Source: Prorocentrum cordatum (taxonomy: Eukaryota > Sar > Dinophyceae > Prorocentrales > Prorocentraceae). Taken from it: DNA of 64,000 nucleotides. The stretch lies in assembly GCA_963575745.1 (NCBI GenBank), contig CAUYUJ010008624.1, forward strand, positions 411,570 to 475,569, given 5' to 3'. This document shows, in pieces, positions 9,311 through 19,410 of the stretch. Under the pieces are notes generated by a model, which had not been told where the DNA came from, did no database searches, and worked only from the letters and a program-made list of their open reading frames with translations. How positions within the stretch are numbered: position 1 is the stretch's first letter; each line of letters begins with the position of its first letter. A program made the translations under genes and the position numbers.

Positions 9311-10800
9311 GGCCAAGCGCGAGGAGACCAGCGCTCTGGAAAAGGGGCGGCGACCGCATTGCCGACCAGCGCGCCAAGCTGGGAGCTAGCCTGCACGCAG
9401 CAGCTGGTAATGACGTGCCGATGCAGGAGGGCCTAGCGACCCGAGCCAGAGATGCGGCGAGGTACGCTGCGGAGATCGAGGCCCGCCTCTACCTCGGGAT
9501 CTCCCAGTGGGACTTCACCGAGGCCAGCGCCGCTGCAGGGTGCTCCCCAGGCGCGGCGGCGGCCGCTGGGCTGGCGGCGGCGGCAGCTGCCGCGGCTTCC
9601 AGCGCGCGCCGGCTTCCCCGCAGCTCGGGCGGCCCGCCATCGCGCCGCCCCGCTGCCTCCTCGCAGGCGGCGCTCGGCGAGAAGGGCGCGGTGGGCGGCT
9701 CGGGCGCGCCAATCACAGCCGCTGAAAGGCGCGAGGCGAGTGGCGTGCAGGATCCAGGCGGCCCCCGCCGGTGGAGACGGTGCCTCTGGCGGACATTCGC
9801 TCCCGCCTGTGAGACGCAACCCCTAGCAGGTGCGCGGACGCCACCGGATGCAGGGTCGCGCGCTGCACGGCGACTCCGAGGAGTTCCCGGCGCGCGCGAC
9901 TTGCTACATGCACGCGCGGACTTTAAATATCGCTTGGGTGGGGCTTTGCGCGGAGCGCGAGGGGGCCGCGGCGAGGGCTCGGAAGCGCTCTGGGGCGCAG
10001 GCTCGCAACGACCTCGAGCGGGGCCTGCTGCCTGGCCCTGGCGCCAAGCAGGTCTTCGGCGCGCCGGCGGTTTTTGCGTTTGCGGCGAAGGCGCGCTGGA
10101 GCGAGCGTCGCGGCGGAGCTCGGGGGCGGGGCGAGCGCGGCAACCCCCGTGGCAGCCGCCAGCCTGGCGGAGGCCGCGCAGCCCGCCAGGAGCAGTAGGA
10201 CCGCCGCCTCGGTCGTGACCGCGGGCGCCAGCGCGCCTGGGCCCTCATCCTGCCGCCCGCCGCCGCGGTCGCGCAGGTGCACGGGTTCGCCTTCGCCGAG
10301 GGGGCGCGGGCCAGGGGCCGGGCGGGGCGGGGGGCGAAGGCGGCGCAGCGGGCGCTTGGGCGGGGATGGCCCCCGAGGGCGGCTAGCGTGGGACATGCAG
10401 AATTGCACGAATTCACCCACGGGCCTCGCGGCCCTTGAAGAGCCAAAAAATGCTTTCACCGCAGCGGTGCGCACCCGCCCTCGGCCCTCGCGCGCGGCGG
10501 GGGTCCGCTTCGGAGGGGGCGCCCGCGCGCGGGGCGCCTCAGTGGGCGTGCGTAGCTCCTGCAAGCATTTTTGTTCGTCGTCGTCGCACTTGTCGTTCGC
10601 GCCGCCGTCGTCGCACTTTCCGATCCGGCGTTGGCCCCGAGACTGGCCCGGGCTTCGGTTTGGTCAGCCGTTTTCGGTTTGGTTTGGCCAGTTCGGGTCG
10701 CGGGCAGGTTCGGTTTCGGAGCCGTCTGGGTGTCTGAGGTGGCCCAGCACTGGTTCCGGCCAGCAGGAAAGGGCGGGCAGGTTCGAGGTTCTGGGTTCGG
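9311..10800. other. GC-rich DNA with unassigned open frames
   Basis: Very GC-rich, with A/R/G/P-rich frames open on both strands (for example 9205-10218 plus and 9923-10564 minus). No domain, conserved motif or splice-bounded exon is recognisable. A 30-base TTG run lies at about 10806-10835. Confidence 0.4.
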
Positions 10801-10839
10801 GAACGTGTTGTTGTTGTTGTTGTTGTTGCTTCTTCCACC

Positions 10840-11785
10840 TCCTGTGGCCGCCTTTGGGCCCCAGGACTGTGAAAAACTGATGCGGTGTGAAAGCGGCATC
10901 AGATGGACCTTGGGAGGGGTCCAGGGGCAGTTTTTCAGCGGATCCCGCTTCATCCCCTCAGCTGACCGATTTTCCCGGGCACCAACCAGTTCAGACTCCC
11001 TGGCCGTCTCCAATTGATGCACCTGAGAATGTTCTGAAATGTGGTTGTGGTTTGCACGATCTGTTACATGTTTGGCTGAAGCCGTTTTGTTTTGACACAT
11101 CGGCTTCGTGTTCTAAGAGCATTGTGTTTAGTTAGAACATTAGTTAAGTCTGATAAGATTAGTGGTCGACCTAAAGGATTGTTAGGACGGTCGGTCCCTG
11201 CTCAAATTCGGGGGAGGTCCTGAGCGTTGCTGAAATTCGCAGGAGAGGGTGAAGGTGAGTCAGAGGAAGTCTAGGAGTAATCCCAGAGAGTTTGTGGAGG
11301 GGCCGCCTAATTGCTACTTTGCCGCTTCGGCATCTAAGCATTGCTCTTTCGAGGGGATTCCGATGGGAATCCGAAAGTTTCAGGGTTGGCTGGCTGAATC
11401 AAGTGTTTCTCACTTGTCCATCTTAGCCCAAACTCTCGCAATGACGGCTGTATCCGGCAGAAGGAACATACGGACACATAAACATTGTTGTTAGGTCTAC
11501 TCGCTAGAAAGCATATTATGGGTCTTCCCCCAGGGATAAAGTGCCCAACTCATGCCATGTGTCTGCATCCACTTAGCCTCCCCTACCATATGTGGTGCCG
11601 ATTGTATCTATCGATCACGCGTTGGGTTCTGTCTTAAGAGCCACCTTGTCGCCACTGCGACCGCTTGCATATGAGATCAGCAGCTCCACCACCATCTTTG
11701 TTGTACTCATCGTCCGTGAGCCATCTTGGCTTGACTGGGAGATCACTGAGCGAGCTCATAGGCAGGCGGCATCGCCAGCGCTGGC
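10840..11785. other. Unassigned region upstream of the methyltransferase
   Basis: Composition is less GC-rich than the flanks. Short frames only; no repeat or RNA gene recognised. It would hold the promoter and 5' leader of the gene at 11786 if that gene is transcribed separately, but no TTTT-box or spliced-leader acceptor could be fixed with confidence. Confidence 0.35.
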
Positions 11786-12734
11786 ATGCTGCGATCGCCG
11801 ATGGACGGCGTAGCGTCCTACGTCGAGTTCAGCCTGCAGCGCTGCAGTGAGGTGGACGAAGGCGACGAAGCTTGCAGCACTTTACGAATCTGGCAGGCAG
11901 CAGAAGATGGTATCGGGTTCCAAGTGTGGTCGGCGGCACTGGCGCTTGCCCGGTATCTCGAAGCCAGCAGGAGTTTGGCCAGCCTCCGCGTGTTGGAGTT
12001 GGGTTGTGGGCCTGGACTCCTTGGCATTGCTTGCGCGCACCTTGGTGCTAGCGTCACCCTCACAGACAAAGAGTGCGTGCTACCTCTCACTCGCAAGAAT
12101 GTCGACTGCAACCCAGTGCCGCCCGGACGGACCATTGGCGCTGTGCAGGTCAGAGAGTTGGCTTGGGGCAGCGACGTACAGGAGCCATGGTGCGGATGTT
12201 TCGACCTCGTGCTGGGGTCGGACCTCACATACTTCGAGCACCTGCTCGAGCCGCTTCTTGTCTCAGTGCTGCAGGTTGCCACTGAAGGTACGGAAGTGCT
12301 GTTGGCCCATGCGCACCGACACGCATCTGAATCGAAGAAGGAAAAACTGCATAGTCACAAATTTTCGGAGGTCCGTGCGGATTTCTCGGATCGGCGCTCG
12401 GCCTCCCCTGGCGGCGCCTCTGGCGCCGCCCCTGGCGCGCTCCGCGCGCCAGCAAGGGGGTTTCAGCGCCGGTCCGAGAAATCCGCGCGGAGCCCCGACA
12501 GTTTGCGTTTGTACCGTCTTTGGTTCCTCTTCTGAAGTAAGATGGCAGGATCTGTTCGGTGATCATTTCGACATCCGGCTGGTTGAGCGGCGGGAGCCCG
12601 GCTTCGAGATGGCGAGGCGGATGCGCATTGGTGGTCACGTCGATTCGGAGCCCTATGGGGCAGCCCAGGAGTCCGTGCCCGTCTCGATATCCTGGGGGCT
12701 TCCGCCGTCCCGCGGGGAACAAATCATGGCATGA
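11786..12734 (+). CDS. METTL21-type (family 16) protein-lysine methyltransferase, two or more exons
   Basis: Exon 1 (11786-12340) gives 185 codons. The SAM-binding fold is clear: VWSAALALARYL at 48-58, motif I ELGCGPGLLG at 71-80, TLTDKE at 91-96, a following L..KN, LAWG at 125-128, and FDLVLGSDLTY at 139-149. The last contains the D..Y motif that family 16 uses at its active site. A TIR-bearing intron (12341-12548) follows. Exon 2 resumes in frame as DLFGDHFDIRLVERRE, matching the C-terminal strand expected in METTL21 proteins. Read to the TGA at 12732-12734 the product is 246 residues, the usual family size. The last five codons lie in a second introner-like element, so the true end may be further 3'. 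Family members methylate lysines of chaperones or translation factors; the substrate here cannot be told. Confidence 0.8.
12341..12548 (+). mobile_element. Introner-like intron B (GA...AG) inside the methyltransferase gene
   Basis: The 208-bp segment begins GAAAAACTGC immediately after codon 185 (AAG) and ends GATGGCAG before GATCTGTTC. Removing it rejoins exon 1 (frame of 11786) to the frame of DLFGDHFDIRL without a stop, in phase 0. Inside are inverted arms: TTTTCGGAGGTCCGTGCGGA near 12362, and their complement near 12470-12500. These match the arms of element A at 5171-5356. The 3' end is pyrimidine-rich. GA donors are known in dinoflagellates alongside GT and GC. Alternative donors or acceptors nearby were tested by eye and gave stops or frame loss. 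Confidence 0.7.
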
Positions 12735-12892
12735 ACACCGCGCCGATCTAAGGAATCCGCACAGGCCTCCGAAAGCTTACGTATTATGCCGTTGTTTCTT
12801 CCTCGACTGTCCGGTCTTGCCTCCCTGCCCTCCCGCTCCCCACGCCCTCGCTGCGCGGGTCGGAGGCGGTGCGTTCTCTTGAGTTCCCTGAG
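12717..12892 (+). mobile_element. Introner-like element D at the methyltransferase 3' end
   Basis: Starts GAACAAATCATGGCATGAAC, like the left terminus of element A. It then jumps to a right arm (GCGCCGATCTAAGGAATCCG onward to TTGTTTCTTCC) and a 90-bp tail ending GAGTTCCCTGAG. The tail matches the tail of element C (14345-14437). Most of the left arm is deleted. If it is an intron, the gene continues at 12893 with an open frame to about 13072, in phase 0. That continuation has no recognisable similarity. Confidence 0.55.
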
Positions 12893-13199
12893 TCCCGCCG
12901 TCGCGCCAGCCCCAAAGGCTGGCGAATTCGCCCCGATCGGTTCCTTGTTTCAAGATGCCGGGGAACCATTTTCAGGGGCAACGATAGGGGGGATAGGCAT
13001 AGGGGGGGCGCATCGACCCCCAATCGTCCAATGATCGCCTATATGGGTCTGCTAGCCCCACCCCTCCTATGAAGGTGCGGATTTGCTATCGGGGGTCTAT
13101 CGCCGATCAATCGGCGATGTATTTCCGATTCCAGGTCGATGTTTCACTCTATGCCAGTCCCCCCCCCCTGTCCGTGCCCCTCACACTGATCTGTTGCAG

Positions 13200-13414
13200 C
13201 GGCTTTCTACCAAGCCGCGGTCGAAGGCAACCGAGGGGCGCTGCGGAGCCTAATTGGGCACAGGCGGGAGCGGGACGAACGCGGTCGGGGGGGGGGCGAG
13301 GAAACTGCGGGCGGCGGAGCACGCTCAGAGCATGCAGTCCTTGAGCGTGTGTGCCAGAGCACGGGCCTGCGAGGCAATAAGAGGGCGTCGCAGGCGGCCA
13401 GGGACATGGGCTGA
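13200..13414 (+). CDS. Ankyrin-like exon candidate
   Basis: A polypyrimidine stretch ends in TCTGTTGCAG (13190-13199), a good acceptor. The open frame that follows begins AAFYQAAVEGNRGALRSLI, which resembles the start of an ankyrin repeat (AA..G....L..L). It continues as a charged region and ends at a TGA at 13412-13414. The frame lacks an early ATG, as expected for an internal or last exon. Only one partial repeat is visible and no upstream exon was identified. The downstream boundary could be the stop or a missed donor. Without the acceptor signal I would not have called it. Confidence 0.3.
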
Positions 13415-13769
13415 AAGCTGATCCCAGGGAGCCAGGACACCAGAACCGAGGAGGGGAAGCATGCTGAGGGGCACAGCCAGCCATCTCAGCCGCTTGGTTA
13501 CCCGCGTCAGCCATGAGTTGGTGGATTTCAGCTCAGACTTAAAGACGCGACTGCGAGCCGCGAGCAGCTGGCCAGGCTGTTGCGGGCCCAGCGTGCGCAG
13601 GATGCAGACAGCCTTCTGAGACGCATTAGGGGAACCAGGAACTGTGCCTCCTCCAGCCTCTTCCGGCACATGCTCTCTCCTCTTTCCGCACCCACCCGCC
13701 TCCCGCTCTCCTCCCTCTGCCCCGTCTCCCCTCCCCTCTCCTCTCACTATCGCTTAACCGACCCCTGTC

Positions 13770-13910
13770 CCCATTCCCATCCCCATCCCTATCCAGACCC
13801 CCACCATCTCAGCGCCCCAGTTGGGGATATGCCCCGCGAAACCCGAGGGCAACGGCCTATATCCCTATATCGGGGGGTACATCGGCCAGTGGGGCCCAGG
13901 CCACGCCGTT
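13770..13910. repeat. Dispersed repeat R, left segment, copy 1
   Basis: The run from CCCCATCCCTATCCAGACCC through CACCATCTCAGCGCCCCAGT to TGGGGCCCAGGCCA matches 54005-54150, with small differences. Further matching sequence occurs at 14497-14700 and 54170-54700. Confidence 0.6.
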
Positions 13911-14174
13911 GAGCCCCCGAGTGACGTGGTGGCCTCTCGGCATAGCCTTGGGGGCAGCCCCAGGTGCTTTCGGCCCTCTCTCGAGGGGAGGCCCTTGGGG
14001 CCTCGCGACCTCCGCGCGTGCTAACTGTGCTAACCCTAAGCCCCCCACGGCTTGGGGGGTAGCCCTGGGTGCTTTCAGCCCTCTCTCGAAGGGAAGCCCT
14101 CAGGGCCGCGCGGTGTCCGCGCGCGCTAACCCTAAGGCCCCCCACGGAGAACGTTATCCTTCATTCTTCCCTTG

Positions 14175-14437
14175 GAAAAGCAAACAATGACATACATCGA
14201 AAAGCTCTGAGGTTCGCGCGGATTCCTCGGATCGACGCTGGACCCCCCCTCTGGCGCGCGGGGCGCGCCAGAGGCGCCGCCAAGGGGTGGGCCCAACGCC
14301 GATCCACGAATTCCGTGCGAAGCTCCAAAAGTTTGTGCTTATGCAATTGTTTCTTACCGACACCCTGTCTTGCCCCTCCCGCTCCTCGCACCCTCGCTCC
14401 GCGGGTCTGAGGGGGTGCCTTCTCTTGAGTTCCCCAG
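14175..14437 (+). mobile_element. Introner-like element C
   Basis: Left arm begins GAAAAGCAAACAATGACATA. The inverted right arm (CGCCGATCCACGAATTCCGT to TGCAATTGTTTCTTACC) is followed by a pyrimidine-rich 90-bp tail ending GAGTTCCCCAG. Arms match elements A and B; the tail matches element D. The match to D stops at the AG, which is what shared intron ends would look like. An acidic reading frame ending in a stop follows directly. Confidence 0.65.
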
Positions 14438-14498
14438 CGTCGATCAGATGGAGCGCGACTTGGAGCTGATGCAGCACGACGAGGAGGGCATGGACTAG
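14438..14498 (+). CDS. Short acidic terminal-exon candidate
   Basis: Directly after the TTCCCCAG of element C the frame reads VDQMERDLELMQHDEEGMD and stops (TAG 14496-14498). A mutated duplicate lies at about 14755-14815 (RMERDMELIQHD then a stop). The composition is coding-like, but the parent gene is unknown and no upstream exon is seen. It may be a duplicated exon fragment carried in repeat R. Confidence 0.3.
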
Positions 14499-14853
14499 TT
14501 CGGCAGCAAATCCTGGGAGCCTTGTGTACCCTCGCAACTCCGTCTTTAGAGTGCACTAGCGTCCACTAGTTAGCGTCTGGCAGTCGATAAGACGGCGCCG
14601 ATGTTGCGTCGGTTGGCGTCGATTTAGCGTCGACCAGTTTCGGTTCGCAAGATCCAACAAGATGGTATGGGAGGCTCCCACAAGTTGCCACAGTAGACAA
14701 GAGGCTGGCAGCGAAACGGGGCCTCTCAGGAGCGAGGCGTCGTGGACGGGGCTCAGCGTCGCTCGGATGGAGCGCGACATGGAGCTGATACAGCACGATT
14801 AGGAGGGCGTGGATCATGGGATCCTTGTGCACCCTCGTAGCTCCAAGAACATA
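14499..14853. repeat. Dispersed repeat R, right segment, copy 1
   Basis: Contains TAGCGTCGA-type words and AAGATGGTATGGGAGGCTCC, shared with 54540-54700. It also holds a duplication of the 14438-14498 exon-like sequence. Confidence 0.55.
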
Positions 14854-15722
14854 AATTGCCCCAATGCGACCCTACCTAGAAGTTGGAGCTCGTAGGGAAG
14901 CAGCATTAGTTGCTATGCTATGCTATGCCATGTTACGCTGCGCTATGATGTGCTATGCTATGTTATGATATGCTATGCTATGCTGCGCTATACTATGCTA
15001 TGCTATGCTATGCTAAGCTATGCTATGTCATGCTGCGCTGTGCTACGCTAATACACGATATGCTATGTTATACTATAATATGCTGCGCTATGTTATGCGA
15101 TGTTATGATATGCTATGCTGCGCCATGCTATGATTGGCTATGTTATGCTATGCTGTGTTATGCTAATGCAGCGCTGCGCTATGCTATGCAGCGCTGCGCT
15201 ATGCTAATGCAGCGCTGCGCTATGCAGAGCCTAGGTAGGGAATTACACCACACGCATGGGACACGGCTTTGCTACGCTATGCTATGCCATGCTATGCTAT
15301 GCTCTGCGATGCTATGCTATGCTGTGCTGTGCTGCGCTGTGCTATGCTGTGCTGTATTGTGCTGCGCTATGCTATGCTATGCTATGCTGCGCTATGCTAT
15401 GCTATGCTGGGCTATGCTATGATATGCTGTGTTGCGTTATGCTATGCTACGCTATGCTATGCTGTGCTCTGCTATGCTAAAGCTCAGCGAACCTAAGATG
15501 AAGGTAAGGTAAGCTAAGATAAACCTAAGTTAAGATGAGGCTAAGATAAGCTAATATGAAATAAGCTAAGCTAAGATTAGATAAGCAACGCTAAGATAAG
15601 GGGACGTAACTGGGGGAACCGCGGGGCGGATACTGGGGGAACCGCCCGGGGCGGTGTGCACTGCCCGGCCCCTTGAAGAAAGAGAGTAAGAACCCTCTAG
15701 GCAGAGCTTAGGTAGGGAATTT
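14854..15722 (+). mobile_element. CTAGGTAGGG-terminus element, copy 2
   Basis: Begins AAATTGCCCCAATGCGACCC then TACCTAG and ends TTAGGTAGGGAATTTT. The end domains match copy 1 (3497-4096) in the opposite orientation. One carries AGTTGGAGC and AGGGAAGCAGCATTAG. The other carries ACTGGGGGAACCGC, GCCCGGCCCC and GTAAGAACCCT. The core is a TGCTA pentamer array, not the 11-mer of copy 1, followed by CTAAGATAAG repeats. A third internal copy of GCAGAGCCTAGGTAGGGAAT occurs at about 15222. No coding capacity. Confidence 0.65.
14910..15605. repeat. TGCTA pentamer array and CTAAGATAAG array
   Basis: TGCTA/TGCGC pentamers run to about 15478, then AAGCTAAGATAAG-type words to 15605. The MLCYAMLCYA-type open frames are artefacts of a five-base repeat read as codons. 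Confidence 0.9.
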
Positions 15723-15935
15723 TAAGCGATCCGCGCGGATTTCTTGGACCTGCGCTGGAACCGCCTGGCGGCGCTGGTGCGAGGCTCTGCGCGAGTCCAA
15801 GATATCGGCGCGGATAAGCTCGAGTTTGGTTGCGACGAGTTGGGTGTGGGACTAGAGGCCGACAGCAAAGAGCAGGGCCGCCACGGCCTCCTGGTGGTGG
15901 CGCGGGCGAAGTGCGGGCGCCGCGAGTCTCGTCCT
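15723..15935 (+). CDS. Exon-like open frame after a degenerate inverted repeat (element F)
   Basis: The first 90 bases contain a worn version of the introner arms (GATCCGCGCGGATTTCTTGG and, inverted, GTCCAAGATATCGGCGCGGAT). From about 15800 the plus frame reads DKLEFGCDELGVGLEADSKE then a basic segment ending near 15930, where a CTC array begins. The composition is protein-like, but I do not recognise the family. A canonical donor is not visible before the microsatellite, so its extent is uncertain. Confidence 0.3.
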
Positions 15936-16128
15936 CCTCCTCCTCCTCCTCCTCGTCCTCCTCCCTCCTTCTCCTCCTCCTCCTGCTCCTCCCTCCTCCT
16001 CCTCCTCATCCTCCTCCTCCTGCTCCTCCTCCTCCTACTCCTACTCCTACTCCTACTCCTACTCCTACTCTTACTCTTACTCCTCCTCCTCCTCCTCCTC
16101 CTCCTCCTCCTCCTCCTCCTGACGGTCG
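15930..16128. repeat. (CTC)n with CTACTC variants
   Basis: Long pyrimidine trinucleotide array. The open frames over it are artefacts. Confidence 0.9.
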
Positions 16129-16134
16129 CTCCAT

Positions 16135-16590
16135 CTACGTCATAGTATGATGCTTGCCGCCTTTATGTGTTGCTTCGTTGGTTGGCACGGGGCTTGCACG
16201 TGCTAGCCGACGAGGCACGCCAGATTCGCTTGAACACCAAACTCGAACGGTTGGTCTCCTATAGTTCGTCCTGTCTTCTAGGTTCCAAAACGGTTTCCTG
16301 GGAACCTGAATATGCCTGCCTTTTGGCTGCCGTTTGCGGCTCAAGGGTGGCCACCCATTGTGCCCGGTTGAATTTCGTTTTAACCCGCGTTGGACACACT
16401 TACTCGCAAGCAAAACATTCATTTCTTTTTCATCGACCCTGTCAAGCTTGAGTTGCCCACCGGCGCGAAAACTGGATGGGTGGCAAGGGGGAAGGGCGCG
16501 CCTGTAAACTTTGGCGGGGGCTCAAGCTAAAAAAGGGGGGGCACGGACGAGGGACCAAGTCAAAAGGGGGGGCACGGACGAGGGACACCG
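16135..16590. other. Unassigned unique stretch
   Basis: Mixed composition with two small open frames on opposite strands (16135-16422 and 16167-16451). No recognisable motif. GCACGGACGAGGGAC recurs twice near 16540-16580. Confidence 0.35.
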
Positions 16591-16599
16591 ACGGACGGG

Positions 16600-16645
16600 G
16601 CCTCCTCCTCCTCCTCCTCCTCCTCCTCCTCCTCCTCCTCCTCTT
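16600..16645. repeat. (CTC)n microsatellite
   Basis: Pure CTC run of about 45 bases, followed by CTTCTTTTTTTTCC. Confidence 0.9.
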
Positions 16646-16734
16646 CTTTTTTTTCCTCTTGCGCCTTCCGGCGGCGAGCCCAAGGTGGAAGTGAGATGGG
16701 GCGGGTCTTTTTCGAAGTTTCGGGAGCCCCCTGG

Positions 16735-16850
16735 CCTTCGGAAGAGATTTCTAAGCCTCCCCCGAAGGCGCAGAAAATTTCCCAGAAGGCCAGAGGGTTT
16801 CTGAGAAGCTTTGCCGCCTTCTGACAAGGCCTTTTCTTTTTCACTTCCCC
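16735..16850. repeat. Direct repeat S, copy 1
   Basis: GAAGGCCAGAGGGTTTCTGA and neighbouring words recur at 17480-17600. AAAAAGATGGCGGCC recurs at about 16965 and 17413. The pair flanks the CGA array and is probably an old tandem duplication. Confidence 0.5.
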
Positions 16851-17034
16851 CTTCAATCGCCGCCGAGCTTTGCCCTACTGCTGCCTCCTGCGCCGCCGCC
16901 AGGCTCGAAGGCAAGCCGCCTCCGACGTCGCGTTCCGGGCGAAGCAGGCCGAAGAACGGAAGAAAAAGATGGCGGCCCGTCCCGACTGGGGGGTGGGGGC
17001 CGCCTCCGTGGGCGGAGGTGTGGGACGGGGGCGA

Positions 17035-17165
<131 letters not shown>

Positions 17166-17479
17166 AAGTTCGAGGTTCGAGGCTCCCGGGCGTCGTCGTC
17201 GGTTCTCGGCGGTTTTCTGGCCTCGGGATGCGCTCCAGCAGTTGCGCCTTGACGGGAATGGTCAGGGAGTGCCCAGATCGTCCCGAAAGGCTACCAGGGA
17301 GTCGAGTCATGACCAGAAAAAACACAGGCGTCCGAGGTGGAGGAAGGGGTGGGGAGGAATTTGTCCGGTCATCATCGCCATGGACATCGACATCGACATC
17401 GTCATCGGAGGAAAAAGATGGCGGCCGCCGGCGGCTGGGTGGACGGGCGGCCCTCCCAGGGAGTGGGGGGGGAAGTGAA

Positions 17480-17600
17480 ACGGGGTTGGCCTTCCCAGAA
17501 GGCTTGGAAGGCCTCTGGCCTTCCGAGAATTTTTCTGAGCCTTCCTGGAGGCGCGAGGGTTTCTGAGAAACCCCGAAGCCTTCTGGGAAGGCCTGCTCTC
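17480..17600. repeat. Direct repeat S, copy 2
   Basis: Matches 16735-16850 in the GCCTTCTGGGAAGGCC, GAGGGTTTCTGAGAA and CACTTCCCCC segments. Confidence 0.5.
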
Positions 17601-17917
17601 TCGCACTTCCCCCCCCGGCGTGCGCCGCCGAGGACGGGGAGGGGGGGCGTTGGACGGGTGAACTGGGGTCCGGAGCGAAAGAAGGACGTACACGTACATG
17701 AATCCACGCTGGTTTCGAGAGTACGCATTGCCCGAAGGTTCGTATCACGCGGCCAGTCTCGCGGATCGAGGGGCCGCATTCGTGTACATGGCTGGGCGCG
17801 TACGTCCTTTGTGGGCTCCCTATGGGGAGGCGGGAGGGGGAAGTGAGGCGCGGTGAGGCGAGTCGAGGTGGGGTGGGGGGTGCGACGTGAGGGGTCCTGC
17901 CTCGGATCCTCGGCCGC

Positions 17918-17972
<55 letters not shown>

Positions 17973-18150
17973 TTGTCGCTGTCGTCGTCATCGTCGTCGT
18001 CGTCGTCTTCGTCTTCGTCTTCCCTCATCATCATCGTCATCGTCTTCGTCTTCTCGTCGTCGTCGTCATCGTCGTCGTCGTCCGTAGTCGTCCGTCGTCG
18101 TCATCCGTAGTCGTCCGTCGTCGTCGTCGTCGTCGTCGCCGTCGTTCAGG
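17918..18150. repeat. (GTC)n microsatellite
   Basis: GTC array with ATC, TTC and CGTAGTC interruptions. Confidence 0.9.
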
Positions 18151-18169
18151 TCGAGGGGTCCCTTCTGTT

Positions 18170-18530
18170 GCAGCAGGAGGAGGAGGAGGAGTAAGATGCG
18201 AGGGAGGAGGAGGAGGAGGAGATAGGAGGAGGACAATGCGAGGAGGACGAGGATGGGGATGAGAAGGATGAGGAGGATGAGGATGCGAGGAGAAGGAGAA
18301 TGGGAGGAGGAGGAGGAGGAGGAGGAGGAGGAGGAGGAGGATTATGATGTGGAGGAGGAGGATGAGGAGGAGGAGGAGGATGAAGATGCAAGGAGGAGGA
18401 GGAGGAGGAGGAGGAGGAGGAGGATGCGAGGAGGAGGAGGAGGATGCGAGGAGGAGGAGGAGGAGGATGCAAGGAGGAGGAGGAGGAGGATGCGAGGAGG
18501 AGGAGGAGGAGGATGCGGTGAGTAGGGGGA
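18170..18530. repeat. (GGA)n with ATGCGAGGA interruptions
   Basis: GGA array broken at roughly regular intervals by GATGCGAGGA or GATGCAAGGA, giving a loose secondary period of about 30 bp. Confidence 0.85.
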
Positions 18531-18715
18531 GGAGGACCAGTGTAAACCCAAGACCTATCAACGCTGTTGGAATAAACCCTCTCTCCCCAAGCTTCCTTTT
18601 CATAGGCCCCTACAAGGATCCATTTCCACAGGGAAGTTCTCCGTTGGGAGACAGCCGTTTGAAGATCTTGAAGCGTGTTAGATTACCAATCTCGGAATTT
18701 CAACGCCGCTAATCA
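18531..18715. repeat. Dispersed direct repeat T, copy 1
   Basis: From GGAGGAGGACCAGTGTAA through TTCATAGGCCCCTACAA to TTCAACGCC, matching 19210-19410 in the same order with short insertions. Confidence 0.65.
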
Positions 18716-18849
18716 ACCTGAATGTTGCGTCTTGATGATCCTGAATTGTTCCAGAGCGCTCTTCCACGCGAATCAACGTAACATCGCTCCAAACGACCAT
18801 TTCTGGTACAACCATCCCCGTGACATTGTTCTGTGACCAATGCGCGCGT

Positions 18850-19085
18850 CGCTAAGGCGAGAGCCACATTTTGAAAAGGACCCGCCCTCAACCCGTGAAA
18901 CTCTTTGCATGTTTTAGGACGAGGCCGAGCGGTGTTAACGCGAGAGTTACATTTTGAACACGGCCACCCTCAACCCGTGAAGCTCTTGTAATTTTCAAGG
19001 CGAGTGCGCGCGGCGTTAAGGCGAGAGCACATTTCGAAAACCACCCGCCATCCATCCGTGAAATTGTTAGCAATGTTGAATATTC
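18850..19085. repeat. 82-bp tandem repeat, three units
   Basis: AAGGCGAGAGCCACATTTT-like words at 18854, 18937 and 19018 (spacings 83 and 81), each followed by CCCGCC...CCGTGAA. Confidence 0.7.
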
Positions 19086-19209
19086 GGGGCCATAAGTGGT
19101 GAGGAAATCGCAGGCGAAACGCCCGGACCGCCCTTTCGACTGTCCTCGGGGGTGCGACAGAGAGGAGTTATTCTATATGGAAGAAGACTGGAGGAAGAGG
19201 AGGCGGAGG

Positions 19210-19410
19210 ACAATGAGGAGGACCAGTGTAATTCAAAGACTCATTACCGAAGCTGCAGCACACGCACACTTCATAGGCCCTGCAAGTTCCCTATTCATAG
19301 GCCCCTACAATGATTCGTTTTCACTGAGGGAAGTGCCCTGTCGGAAGACAACCATCTGAAACTCCTCAACCGTGCCAGAACACCATTTCTGGGTCTTCAA
19401 CGCCACGAGT
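19210..19410. repeat. Dispersed direct repeat T, copy 2
   Basis: Second copy of 18531-18715, with CATAGGCCC duplicated internally. Confidence 0.65.

Noticed and set aside
9205-10218. 337-codon plus-strand frame after the LINE
   Set aside because: Dominated by A, R, G and P with equally open minus frames; beyond about 9300 no LINE or other motif is visible.
14955-15496. Long open frames rich in M, L, C, Y and A
   Set aside because: They are produced by the TGCTA pentamer array; a five-base repeat read in triplets gives a 15-base codon cycle without stops.
16321-16360. GCCGTTTGCGGCTCAAG as a further spliced-leader relic
   Set aside because: It needs an insertion and two mismatches over 16 bases and lacks the leader's CCGTAG start.
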